Under the pieces are notes generated by a model. That model was not told the origin of the DNA. It worked only from the letters and a program-made list of their open reading frames with translations, and made no database searches. A stretch of DNA of 64,000 nt from Bacteroidota bacterium (GTDB taxonomy: Bacteria; Bacteroidota; Bacteroidia; Bacteroidales; Dysgonomonadaceae). The DNA is taken from the NCBI GenBank assembly GCA_023437305.1, contig JAEZGN010000005.1, positions 67,637 to 131,636 on the forward strand, given 5' to 3'. Position numbers and translations under genes: made by a program. Shown piece after piece: positions 26,701-35,299 of the stretch. Positions within the stretch are counted from its first letter, which is position 1. Every line of letters begins with the position of its first letter.

Positions 26701-28126
26701 TAAATGGACTTTTTTTGACATCATCGTCCAAAGATCCTTTTTCTCCGTATGCTTCTAATATGACATGTGCATTTATGCCACCAAAACCAAATGCATTTAC
26801 TCCGGCAACTAGCGGATAATTCTTTTCATCCCAATCTTGTAGCTTTTTCACAGGTCTGAAACGGGTGTTTTCTATACCTTTTAATGGACGTTCGCAATGC
26901 AGTGTTGGAGGTATTTTTCTAGTATATAACGCCAGAACTGTTTTAATCAAACCAAGAATACCCGCGGCAGGCATTGCATGCCCAACATTAGATTTTACTG
27001 ACCCAATCAGTATATCCTTGTCACATTCTTCTTTTGAAAACACTTCTGATAAAGTTTGCAACTCAGTCTTATCTCCGATAGTTGTAGCAGTGCCATGTGC
27101 TTCTAAATAGCCGATTTTAGATTTGTCTAAACTTCTATTAGCCCAAGCGGTTTCTATTGCAAGTTTTTGTCCCTTTACAGAAGGAGCCATAACGGCAACA
27201 CCTGAACCATCACTACTTACTCCTACCCCTTTGATAACTGCGTAAATGCGGTCTTTATCAGCAATGGCTTTATCAAGGGTTTTTAGTACAACAAAACCGA
27301 TTCCTTCACCAATCAATAGTCCGTCGGCATCCTCGCTGAATGGGCAGATACTTTGTTTGTGAGATAGAGCTCCCAGTTGAGAAAAGATACTCCAAAACGG
27401 AGCATTATGTCCTACATGCACCCCCCCTGCAACTGCGATGTCACATCTTCCACTTTCTAGTTCTTTTACACAATGATCCAATGCAATCAAAGAACTGGCG
27501 CAAGCTGCATCAACTACATATGAAGGCCCTTGCATATCTAACTTGTTAGAAATAAGGGATGCAATCAGATTTGGTATAAGTCCGGGCATAGAATCAGCCT
27601 GATAACGACCTCGTGATGCCTGATACTGTTCTTTTATTTTATCTAGTTCTTCATCAGATAAATCGGGTAGAGCTTTTTTTACTACTTCGGTTATTTGATG
27701 ACTGACATGGACAATGTCCATAGCTCTCCATATAGCAGATCCCACATATGCTCCTTTACCTATTATCAATGCACATTTCTTTAATGAGATTTCTTTTTCA
27801 AATATCGATGCATCTTCGAGTGCTTCGTAAACACTTTTTAATGTTAAGAGATGAGCTGTATCCATTCCTTCTACTGCCAGTGGCAGGATAGAAAACTGCA
27901 TGGGATCGAATAAAATATTCGGAATAAATCCTCCTCGCTTACAGTAGAAGCGATCTACAGCAGGACTCTTTGTATCATCAAAATATCTAGGATCCAGTCT
28001 ATCGACAGGAACATCCTTAATACAGTCTACTCCATTGATAAGGTTATTCCAATATTCAATGTAATTACTTGCTTCAGGAGCAAAACAAGACATTCCTACT
28101 ATTGCTATATCTTTTTTATTTTCCAC
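23750..28126 (-). CDS. KS-AT-DH-phosphopantetheinyl transferase fusion (PUFA/HglD-like synthase)
   Basis: 1458-aa multienzyme. The ketosynthase (1 to about 460) has an intact triad: Cys209 in VVDAACASSL, His in EAHGTATTIGDKTE (about 345) and His in SNVGHAMPAAG (about 384), so it is not a chain-length-factor relic. An acyltransferase-like domain follows (about 550-840) with the motif VGHSLGEWFG (Ser about 629), like PfaB. A dehydratase of the PKS hot-dog type (about 985-1270) has its His in HPTLIGHSL, the usual MFHGIEYQGI segment and its Asp in LLDNMGQTYG. The C-terminus is an Sfp-type transferase (about 1290-1458) with GLEISLAH, GIDIETIEE and WVAKEAYGKML. It starts 7 bp after the main synthase gene. 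Confidence 0.9.
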   Translation of the reverse strand: MENKKDIAIVGMSCFAPEASNYIEYWNNLINGVDCIKDVPVDRLDPRYFDDTKSPAVDRFYCKRGGFIPNILFDPMQFSILPLAVEGMDTAHLLTLKSVYEALEDASIFEKEISLKKCALIIGKGAYVGSAIWRAMDIVHVSHQITEVVKKALPDLSDEELDKIKEQYQASRGRYQADSMPGLIPNLIASLISNKLDMQGPSYVVDAACASSLIALDHCVKELESGRCDIAVAGGVHVGHNAPFWSIFSQLGALSHKQSICPFSEDADGLLIGEGIGFVVLKTLDKAIADKDRIYAVIKGVGVSSDGSGVAVMAPSVKGQKLAIETAWANRSLDKSKIGYLEAHGTATTIGDKTELQTLSEVFSKEECDKDILIGSVKSNVGHAMPAAGILGLIKTVLALYTRKIPPTLHCERPLKGIENTRFRPVKKLQDWDEKNYPLVAGVNAFGFGGINAHVILEAYGEKGSLDDDVKKSPFNDKVIAISATSKDELIKSLRNGQTSSVNHDGDYRLVLFNPTPDRIEKAIKFIEKDLIWKGRQDIWFTNKPLIKNEGKIAFMYPGYDLGVNPEIESLINYFKFSLPEEEYKSEESKIIDNVLRLYRINKVMDLSLKALDIKSDMNVGHSLGEWFGVEASGMVSGKSIKKLINSLDASQYKIDGVFFIAVSVGRERVKKYLDTIPNLYLSNDNCPNQVLLCATEDALNVLSEALRQEQIFFQILPYQSGFHTPFIKDRLDLLEDSFQHLEFIDPSVPMWSTNTLEPYPTEARDIKALSVKHLIESVRFRELIEKLYEEEKVRVFIQVGGGSLVGFVDDILANKPYSSISEVSTHRSTLEQLRRVMALLYIEGRDVDMSFLNVEKQSKKKHNKGMNLQMLMGFQTDFPLLSRHAKDRAQKTTLVDFSSLAMDNSHPIMVALNENMKEMAQMQMELAGLFKERGIYNNNLSGVTASKSQATNVIAPPIEKALEPTIIENQTKTGTTFEEDLYVSLDTHPTLIGHSLVKQPANWNYVEDLNPVIPMTMTFELIAEAAHKQDLSKKIVKIGPISVYQWMEVHTPFVQKINGVWKSEELLSLNIKNYASGEVTLRNSFSKPDPYYENHIDLGENIRPLPTTEQIYEKYMFHGIEYQGIEKVTNVTEKGIRSYIRKKAGKGSLLDNMGQTYGLYLHLILDINYITFPVKVQEITFYQDMHDQEGLFECVCLNKTIDKDFTTAEMILRRDGKVWCIVKGWQNRRFEFDSLLWEMTLNPGKNFIAKQIVPGVFFSESVYSQTGVLEFLRKRYLNQPEKQRHASLPLNKRRDYIASRIALKDSLRWYVQNKSGKLTYPIEYFIKYDDYGKPYVYGFAETEGLEISLAHKNGASVSIVSEKPIGIDIETIEERTKDFLEISFTPYELELIKDRDIAEWSTRLWVAKEAYGKMLGLGLQGNPKRYEVKRINEDTLFIEDCEIRMFKYKNYIIGWTQ

Positions 28127-28133
28127 TTCTGAA

Positions 28134-31100
28134 TCAGTTATTTATAAAGCTTTTCACATCTTCTGCTCCACCCATCACCAGTACATGGTTTTCTATTCCA
28201 TATTTAAGCTCCTTCACAAAATATTCAGCTCCTTTTTTTAGAGGAATTAATGAAACTCCCCGTTTCTTGAACTCAGCTTCTAATGTCTCATTCACCATAC
28301 CGGTTCCTTTCCAAGGTCCCCAATTGATAGTTAATATTCTGGCTTCAACTTTGTCATTAAGGATTGAAGCTATATGATCGAAAACACTGTTTGCTGAAGC
28401 ATAATCAGATTGTCCCTTGTTTCCATAAGATGATGCTACGCTACTAAACATTACAAATAGTTTTAAGTCGGAACGCAGTTCGTCCAATAAAACATGTAGT
28501 GGAGTAACTTTGGTAGAATACACTTTATAGAAAGAATCCAATGTTTTATGTATAAATAGTTTGTCGTCCAACAAGCCGGCAGCATGAAATATTCCGTCTA
28601 TCCTGTTATAGGTATCATATGTTTTCTTGATAAAATCTCTCAGTGCTTGCTCATTTTTTATATCTAAGGATATATATGTTACTTTGGCTCCGTTTTTTTC
28701 TATTTTCGCGACATTTTCTTTTATCTGATTAGTCTTGAATATCTTCTGTACTTTCTTCTCTATTTCGCCGGGAGATTTCATCTTTTCTTCACTGATCAGA
28801 TATTTACGTATTTTATCCTTCGAATCCAACAATTTATATTTATCAAATTCTTCTGTAGGGGGGTCTGAACGTCCTACAAGGATATAGTTGCATGGATATT
28901 CTTTTGATAGTTCACTGATCAACTCCGGAGTAATCCCTTGTGCACCACCAAATACAACAACTACAGAGTCTTTGTCGAAAGATAGATTGGAACTACCATT
29001 TTGAATAAGAGTGACAGGTTTAGGATTTGTAAAATATCTCTTTTTATCCTTATAGATTATTTCTGTATAGGTAGCATCATGTGTTAATAATTCATCTATT
29101 GCGATTTGAGACAAAGAATCTGGTTCGAATATAGAATGAGATACTATTGCCCTGAAATTTATTGTAGGGAATTCATGTGCAAGACTCTTTATCAGACCAG
29201 GGAAGCCTTGGATTTCTTTCAACTTAGATATACCTTCAGTAGTCTTAATACGTCCAATTATATCGCTAAATGTATATACCCACTTAATCTTAGCAAGATC
29301 TACGTTCTTGATCATATTAAAAACCTCTTTGATATTATATTTTCGAGGGGATGTCGAAGAGTTGAGTATCACTAGTCCATCATACTGAGTAAGATCCTCG
29401 TCTCCTTGTATCAAGTCAACAATAGATCCATTTGCCTCTATTGCTGTTTTAACCTTTTGAGCATATCCACCACCGTCATCAGTAAGGGCAAACCGTTTTC
29501 CTTCTATTGGAATTTTTTCTGAGTTTAAGGTTTTTTCTTCCAGTTCAAAACTCATTCTTACCAATTCATCCGCAATAGCTTTACTCTCTCTTACAGTTGC
29601 TTGCTCAACTTGATTTGTTTGTCCTATTTGAGACTGTGGTATAGAATCTTTACTCTCAGAACCATTAGCTAAATCTTTCATCCAATCTATTAATCCATTA
29701 AGAGTCTTTACTGATGTTAGTTTTTCAATTGTATCATCGGCATCTTCAATGCTACCTGATATATTTAATTTTTCTCTTAATGATCCTATAATTTCCATAC
29801 GTTTGATAGAATCAATACTAAGGTCAGCTTCCAGGTCTAGATCCAATCCAAGCATATCGGCAGGATAACCTGTTTTTTCGCTAACAGTTTCAAGAAGCAA
29901 GGCCTTGATATCATCAATTGTCACAGTTGTAGTTGGAACAGCAACTACCGATTGTGCCAAATCTGGTGTACTTGCAACTTGTGTTTGATTTATGTTTGAT
30001 TTGGCTAAATCCTTAATCCAGTCAATCAAACCGTTAAGGGTTTTTACCGAAGCTAGCTTTTCTACAGTATCTTCGGCATCTTCCATGCTTCCTGATATGT
30101 TAAGTTTTTCTCTCAATGATCCTATAATTTCCATTCGTTTGATAGAGTCTATACTAAGATCAGCTTCCAAGTCAAGGTCAAGACCTAACATTTCGATAGG
30201 ATAACCTGTTTTTTCACTAACGGTCTCGAGTAATAAAGCTTTAATATCGTCTATAGATACAGCCGGTGTTGATGTCTCAACCGATTTAGCCGTTGGTGTA
30301 TTTATTGCTACAGGTTGTTGTATTTGCTCTACCTGTTGCAAAACTGTATTCACCGGTAATACTTCTTGTATCTCTTGCACAGGGATTGTTTGTATATTGT
30401 TGGCGGGAGTATGACCTAAATATCCTAACATGACATCACGCTGGCTCTGAAGCATCGTCCTCATACTACTCAGATACTCTAATATAACTTGATCTGAGGA
30501 TGAAAGTCCCGAAGATTGATTACTATTGGGATTATTAACCATATTTTTTAAGTTCATTATAGGTTGTGTTATTGGATATGCCCCTGTTGATGGCATTCTT
30601 CCATCGGTAGGTATAGCATTATGTCCATTGATATGCCAAACAATAGGACTCTTTTTGTATTGTTCAGGATTATCAATATTTATTATAGATGTATTGCGCT
30701 TCTCAAAGAGTTTTTCAACGTTAACAGATTTCCCTGTCGTCAAATATTTGGCGATAGTATGTAAGATGAAAGTAATACCATTGAAGCTCTTATTTTCTGT
30801 CTCAAAAGCAGATACTTTATCCCCTAAGATAGACTGAATAAGGCCTGTAAGAACTCTACCCGGACCTACTTCGACAAAAATACGTGCACCTTCATTATAC
30901 ATATTTTCGATCTGTTGGGTGAAAAGTACAGGCTTGATAAGGTGCTCTGATAAGCGATCTTTTATTTCTTGGGCTGTTGTAGGATAATACTCTGCTGTTG
31001 TATTAGACCATACAGGCGTACTTAGTGTCTTAAAATCAACATTCTTCAATACATTGGCGTATAAATCTTTCGATTTATGTAAAAGAGGACTATGAAATGC

Positions 31101-34100
31101 ACATGCTACATTAAGCTCTTTATAAGCAATATTTTTATCACTTAGTTTTTGCATAAAAGCATTAACTCCTTCAGTAGAACCTGCTATAACAATTTGTTTA
31201 TGAGAATTCAAATTCACAGCCCATACTTCTTTTTCGCCATCCAACAGGGCATTTACCTCTGTTTGGGGAAGACTGACAGCTATCATTTTCCCTTTGTCAT
31301 TTTCTATTGCATCCAATATCGATAAAGCTCTTTTGCGACTTAACGGTACTAGTTCTTCGGTATCAAAAGCACCAGCGAAACATAAAGCCGGCAACTCTCC
31401 ATAGCTATGACCTGCTACCATATCAGGCATAATACCTAATGATTTGAGAAACTCAGCGAATGCAAAATCTACAATTCCAAGTAATGGTTGGGCATTTCGT
31501 GTATCGGTGATAACTTTCTCCTGCTCTTTACGTGTTTCTTCATCGAATGCTGAGTAAGGAAATAATATCTTTTCGTATTCTTTGTGTTTTTTTAGCAAGC
31601 GACGCATTGCGGGAAAAGCAACAAACATATCGCGAGCCATATTTACTCTTTGACTACCTTGTCCGGAAAACATAAATGCAACTTTGCCGTCTTTCGCATT
31701 TTTTAAATAAATGCCATGTTCTTCTTTTCCGCTAAGAGCCGTATTAATTCTATTTAGCAATTCTTTGCAGTCACTTGCTATTATGGACAGTTGAACTTCT
31801 TTCGTGCTGTGTACAGCTAAGCTATAAGCTATATTTTTAATATTGATTGTATCATTGTATCCCAACAGTTTTTTTACTTTTTGCAATTGTTGTTTGGCTT
31901 CGTTTAATGAATCTCCACGGAATACAAATAGTTCTGATGGCCACAAGGGTAAACTGCTATTATGTTCTTCCTCCTTTTTATAATTTTCCATTACTACATG
32001 GAAATTAGTCCCACCAAAGCCAAAAGCACTAACTCCGGCGATTCTCTTTTCACTATCCCAATACCCAGACTGTGAATTAAATACAAAAGGACTACTATCT
32101 TTATCGTAATAAGGGTTTGGCTTATTCAGATGTAATGTTGGTGGTTGGACTTTGTAATAAATAGAAAGGGCTGTTTTGATAACACCTGCAATACCTGCAG
32201 CACATTTAGCATGTCCTATTTGCGTTTTTACAGAACCTAGTAATGTTTGCCCTTTAATGGCTCCTGATTCAAGGAACATGTCAGTTAATGCTCGTAGCTC
32301 TGTTCGGTCTCCTACTACCGTTCCCGTACCATGTGCCTCTATCATTTCTACCTGTGATGGCAAAATTCCTGCACTCTGATAGGCTCTTTGTAATGCTTTT
32401 ATTTGTCCATTTCTGTTTGGAGCCGTCATTCCGAGACTTTTTCCATCGCTACTGCCTCCCATTCCTTTGATAACAGCATATATCTTATTTCCATCGCGTT
32501 CAGCATCAGTTAGCCTTTTCAGCACCAAAACTCCAATACCTTCACCCAACGCAATACCATCCGAATCTGCATCGAATGAAGCCGAGTAACCTTTACGGGA
32601 TAATGCATGTGTACATGAAAACATTAAAAAATCGTTGATTCCGTTATGTAAATCGGCTCCACCTAGAAGTACCATATCCGAACGATTGGAGAATAACTCC
32701 TGACAGCCCAGATCTAATGCTGCAAGAGAAGAAGCGCATGCAGCATCTACTGTATAGTTACGCCCCCCCAGATTTAAACGATTAGCTATTCTACCGGATA
32801 TCACATTTGATAATACTCCGGCAAAAGAATCTTCATTAAGACGAGGCAGGGAATTTTTTAATACATCAGGTAATTCGCCAAAAACCTGTTTTGCATAGCC
32901 TCTGAAACCATAACTTGCCGCCAGTTCAGTAGCACCTTCTGCACCGAATATAACAGAGGTATTTTCTAAATCAATTTCAGATAGATTTACATATCCGGCA
33001 TCACTTAGAGCTTGCTTAGCCACTAATAAACTCAGCAATTGAGTCGGTTCTATAGATGCAAGAGATTGAGGGGTCATTCCGAATTCAAGAGGATCAAAGT
33101 CTATTGTTGGAATAAATCCTCCCCATTTCGACACTACTTTATCCGTATCAGTAGAATTTGAATCATAATATAGCTCTTTATTCCAACGACTGTCGGGAAC
33201 CTCAGTGATACAGTTTTTTCCAAGAACAATGTTTCTCCAATATTCTTCAATATTATGCGCTTCAGGGAAAATGCCGGAAATTCCAACAATGGCTACATCT
33301 AATGGTTCTATATTTGATATAGGTAATGTAATATCGGGAAGTTGAGAAAGCAGATTGTTATTATCTATCGCTACATGCTTATGTAATTCATCTAGTGTTA
33401 TTTCCTTCTGATTGAGAGCTGCTATTTGTCCTATCATGTAAAGACCTTTTTCTTTTTGCTCTTCTTCGTTCAATTTCACAAGATCGGTCCCTATACGTTC
33501 AATACCTTTTGTAGCAATTCTTGAACGACCAAGATTAAGCTCTTCCAATCTTATCCAAACTTCTTTACTATCCAGGTTTTGTCGCTGTAGTTTTTCTTTT
33601 TCTTTTTCAAAATATTCTGTAAATGGAGATTTTAACGACTGTGTTTCCTGTCCCGGCGCTGCTTGAAGAATAACTGTGGTATTTTCTTCAATCGCCAGCT
33701 TTTGGAATCTGGGTAGGATGGCCTTTGACTCTACAGCTTCCTTCGTATAAAGATACGAAGAACCCATTAGTATGCCGACCTTTGCTCCTTTAGCATCGAG
33801 AGTAGCAGACATTATAGATACGAATGCAGAAGAGAATGCATCATGTATTCCCCCAGCGAAGAATACACTGAACGCAGAGAGATTATCTTCTTTTAGCAAT
33901 CTGTATATCTGTCTTTCCCATAGAATGAAGCTGGAAAGAGGGCCTATATGTCCCCCACTTTCACGTCCTTCGAATATAAAATTCTTTGCTCCTTCTTTAA
34001 GAAATATATCTAATAATGCTTGAGATGGAACATGGATAAATGCTTTGATCCCTTCTTTTTCAAATGGTTTTGCCAAAGCTGGGCTTCCCCCGGCTATAAG

Positions 34101-35243
34101 TACCACAGGTGGCTTATATTCCAAGATATATTTTGTTTGTTCTTCACGCTGTTTTGTCGGTATAAAGCCCAGCAGTCCGACTCCCCATACTTTATCGTTG
34201 AGCAAGCGGCTAGATTCTGCTATCAGGTTACGAGCGGCATCGCCGGTTGTCATGCTTAGGGCAATAAATGGTAATGCACCGGCGTCAGCTACATTACAAG
34301 CAAATTCGGGCACATCACTTACTCTGGCCATTGGCCCTTGTGCTATTGGGTATTTTATACCTAAACTTTTTGCGAGTTTATTGTCTGATTTGATTGTTTT
34401 AAGTCTTTTAGCTTGCTGTATATGTCCGTATACAGCCTCATAGAAACTGGAAACAAATGTGTTAAGTTTTTTATATTTCTCTACAAAGTCAATAGATAGT
34501 GAAATATCTTGCCCCATAGGTAAGATATTGTTCTCAATATTTAATTCACCTAACAATGATTTGATATCCGAATATTTAGCATTGACAGGTAATTTAGGGG
34601 AATTTTTTCTCAACAAGATTCTGAAATTATCGATCACTATAGTCTCACTTCCACTCAGTTTACTAAAAATATTTTTTAGATCTTTAGATAAACCACATTC
34701 AGAGAATAAAGAAATCTGACTGTCCATAATAACACCCTTGGCCCCTAAAGCTAAACAAGCTGCAGAAGTATGTATACCAACTCCTCCTTGTATATAAATA
34801 TTTATTCCTTTATTTAAATATTTATTTGCTATACTTTGAAAAAGGATGAATGAGGACTGAGCCGATACTTTGCCGGTACCTTCATTACCTTTTACGATGA
34901 TGTTATTGATACCGCTATCGATCACCTTTGTCGCTTCATCTAAAGAATGTACCTGACATAACTTTTCTATATTTTTACTTACTGATATATTCATATCAGC
35001 AGGAAAAATTATTCTGTCTACATTTGATGGAAGTTTTAACTTTACCGAAGTTTCATCTACAAAACATACCCCAAAAGGTTTTGTTGTAGACTCACTCATG
35101 ATATCTAAGGCTTTTTGTGCTTCTTGCTGATTTCTACCAAGATGCAATACGGGGTATGCACCTGTTTTAATCGTTTCTAAAGCTAAAGCAGGATTGGGTA
35201 CCTCGAAGGGAGATACGATAAGTAGCTCTTTGTAATGTTGCAT
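28134..35243 (-). CDS. Giant PUFA-synthase/HglE-like polyketide synthase: (FMN barrel)2-KS-AT-ACP-ACP-KR
   Basis: 2369 aa from the ATG at 35243 (MQHYKELLIVSPFEV); an upstream ATG in frame would overlap the MATE gene and looks spurious. Order: a first nitronate-monooxygenase-like barrel (about 1-290; IYIQGGVGIHTSAACLALGA). Next is a second PfaD-like enoyl-reductase barrel (about 295-600; SLGIKYPIAQGPMARVSD, EGRESGGHIGP). The KS (about 645-1080) has Cys near 833 (DAACASSLAAL) and HGTGTVVGDRTE. The AT has Ser near 1279 (AGHSYGELPAL). Two nearly identical ACPs follow (DLSIDSIKRMEIIG, Ser near 1697 and 1810), then a C-terminal KR with Tyr near 2280 (GQSDYASANSV). KS, KR and an enoyl-reductase-like barrel here, with DH in the next protein, would allow iterative chain building. 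Confidence 0.92.
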   Translation of the reverse strand: MQHYKELLIVSPFEVPNPALALETIKTGAYPVLHLGRNQQEAQKALDIMSESTTKPFGVCFVDETSVKLKLPSNVDRIIFPADMNISVSKNIEKLCQVHSLDEATKVIDSGINNIIVKGNEGTGKVSAQSSFILFQSIANKYLNKGINIYIQGGVGIHTSAACLALGAKGVIMDSQISLFSECGLSKDLKNIFSKLSGSETIVIDNFRILLRKNSPKLPVNAKYSDIKSLLGELNIENNILPMGQDISLSIDFVEKYKKLNTFVSSFYEAVYGHIQQAKRLKTIKSDNKLAKSLGIKYPIAQGPMARVSDVPEFACNVADAGALPFIALSMTTGDAARNLIAESSRLLNDKVWGVGLLGFIPTKQREEQTKYILEYKPPVVLIAGGSPALAKPFEKEGIKAFIHVPSQALLDIFLKEGAKNFIFEGRESGGHIGPLSSFILWERQIYRLLKEDNLSAFSVFFAGGIHDAFSSAFVSIMSATLDAKGAKVGILMGSSYLYTKEAVESKAILPRFQKLAIEENTTVILQAAPGQETQSLKSPFTEYFEKEKEKLQRQNLDSKEVWIRLEELNLGRSRIATKGIERIGTDLVKLNEEEQKEKGLYMIGQIAALNQKEITLDELHKHVAIDNNNLLSQLPDITLPISNIEPLDVAIVGISGIFPEAHNIEEYWRNIVLGKNCITEVPDSRWNKELYYDSNSTDTDKVVSKWGGFIPTIDFDPLEFGMTPQSLASIEPTQLLSLLVAKQALSDAGYVNLSEIDLENTSVIFGAEGATELAASYGFRGYAKQVFGELPDVLKNSLPRLNEDSFAGVLSNVISGRIANRLNLGGRNYTVDAACASSLAALDLGCQELFSNRSDMVLLGGADLHNGINDFLMFSCTHALSRKGYSASFDADSDGIALGEGIGVLVLKRLTDAERDGNKIYAVIKGMGGSSDGKSLGMTAPNRNGQIKALQRAYQSAGILPSQVEMIEAHGTGTVVGDRTELRALTDMFLESGAIKGQTLLGSVKTQIGHAKCAAGIAGVIKTALSIYYKVQPPTLHLNKPNPYYDKDSSPFVFNSQSGYWDSEKRIAGVSAFGFGGTNFHVVMENYKKEEEHNSSLPLWPSELFVFRGDSLNEAKQQLQKVKKLLGYNDTINIKNIAYSLAVHSTKEVQLSIIASDCKELLNRINTALSGKEEHGIYLKNAKDGKVAFMFSGQGSQRVNMARDMFVAFPAMRRLLKKHKEYEKILFPYSAFDEETRKEQEKVITDTRNAQPLLGIVDFAFAEFLKSLGIMPDMVAGHSYGELPALCFAGAFDTEELVPLSRKRALSILDAIENDKGKMIAVSLPQTEVNALLDGEKEVWAVNLNSHKQIVIAGSTEGVNAFMQKLSDKNIAYKELNVACAFHSPLLHKSKDLYANVLKNVDFKTLSTPVWSNTTAEYYPTTAQEIKDRLSEHLIKPVLFTQQIENMYNEGARIFVEVGPGRVLTGLIQSILGDKVSAFETENKSFNGITFILHTIAKYLTTGKSVNVEKLFEKRNTSIINIDNPEQYKKSPIVWHINGHNAIPTDGRMPSTGAYPITQPIMNLKNMVNNPNSNQSSGLSSSDQVILEYLSSMRTMLQSQRDVMLGYLGHTPANNIQTIPVQEIQEVLPVNTVLQQVEQIQQPVAINTPTAKSVETSTPAVSIDDIKALLLETVSEKTGYPIEMLGLDLDLEADLSIDSIKRMEIIGSLREKLNISGSMEDAEDTVEKLASVKTLNGLIDWIKDLAKSNINQTQVASTPDLAQSVVAVPTTTVTIDDIKALLLETVSEKTGYPADMLGLDLDLEADLSIDSIKRMEIIGSLREKLNISGSIEDADDTIEKLTSVKTLNGLIDWMKDLANGSESKDSIPQSQIGQTNQVEQATVRESKAIADELVRMSFELEEKTLNSEKIPIEGKRFALTDDGGGYAQKVKTAIEANGSIVDLIQGDEDLTQYDGLVILNSSTSPRKYNIKEVFNMIKNVDLAKIKWVYTFSDIIGRIKTTEGISKLKEIQGFPGLIKSLAHEFPTINFRAIVSHSIFEPDSLSQIAIDELLTHDATYTEIIYKDKKRYFTNPKPVTLIQNGSSNLSFDKDSVVVVFGGAQGITPELISELSKEYPCNYILVGRSDPPTEEFDKYKLLDSKDKIRKYLISEEKMKSPGEIEKKVQKIFKTNQIKENVAKIEKNGAKVTYISLDIKNEQALRDFIKKTYDTYNRIDGIFHAAGLLDDKLFIHKTLDSFYKVYSTKVTPLHVLLDELRSDLKLFVMFSSVASSYGNKGQSDYASANSVFDHIASILNDKVEARILTINWGPWKGTGMVNETLEAEFKKRGVSLIPLKKGAEYFVKELKYGIENHVLVMGGAEDVKSFINN
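29660..30260 (-). repeat. Tandem ACP-coding repeat
   Basis: Two copies of an ACP-coding unit of roughly 260-270 bp lie about 340 bp apart. They share nearly the whole segment from LLLETVSEKTGYP to LGLDLDLEADLSIDS and on to KTLNGLIDW. The nucleotide sequences differ at many third positions, so the duplication is not recent. The linkers between them are Thr/Val/Ala-rich and unrelated. Tandem ACPs usually raise the output of iterative PUFA-type synthases. Confidence 0.8.
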
Positions 35244-35299
35244 TATTAAATAGTTGTAGTTTTCTTTTATATGTTTGTTTGTCTTTCTTATTTTATTAT

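Noticed and set aside
28069..34719. Many plus-strand open frames of 60-130 codons opposite the giant synthase genes
   Set aside because: They lie antisense to clear domains, lack family-like sequence and differ in composition from proteins; they are shadows of the minus-strand coding frame.
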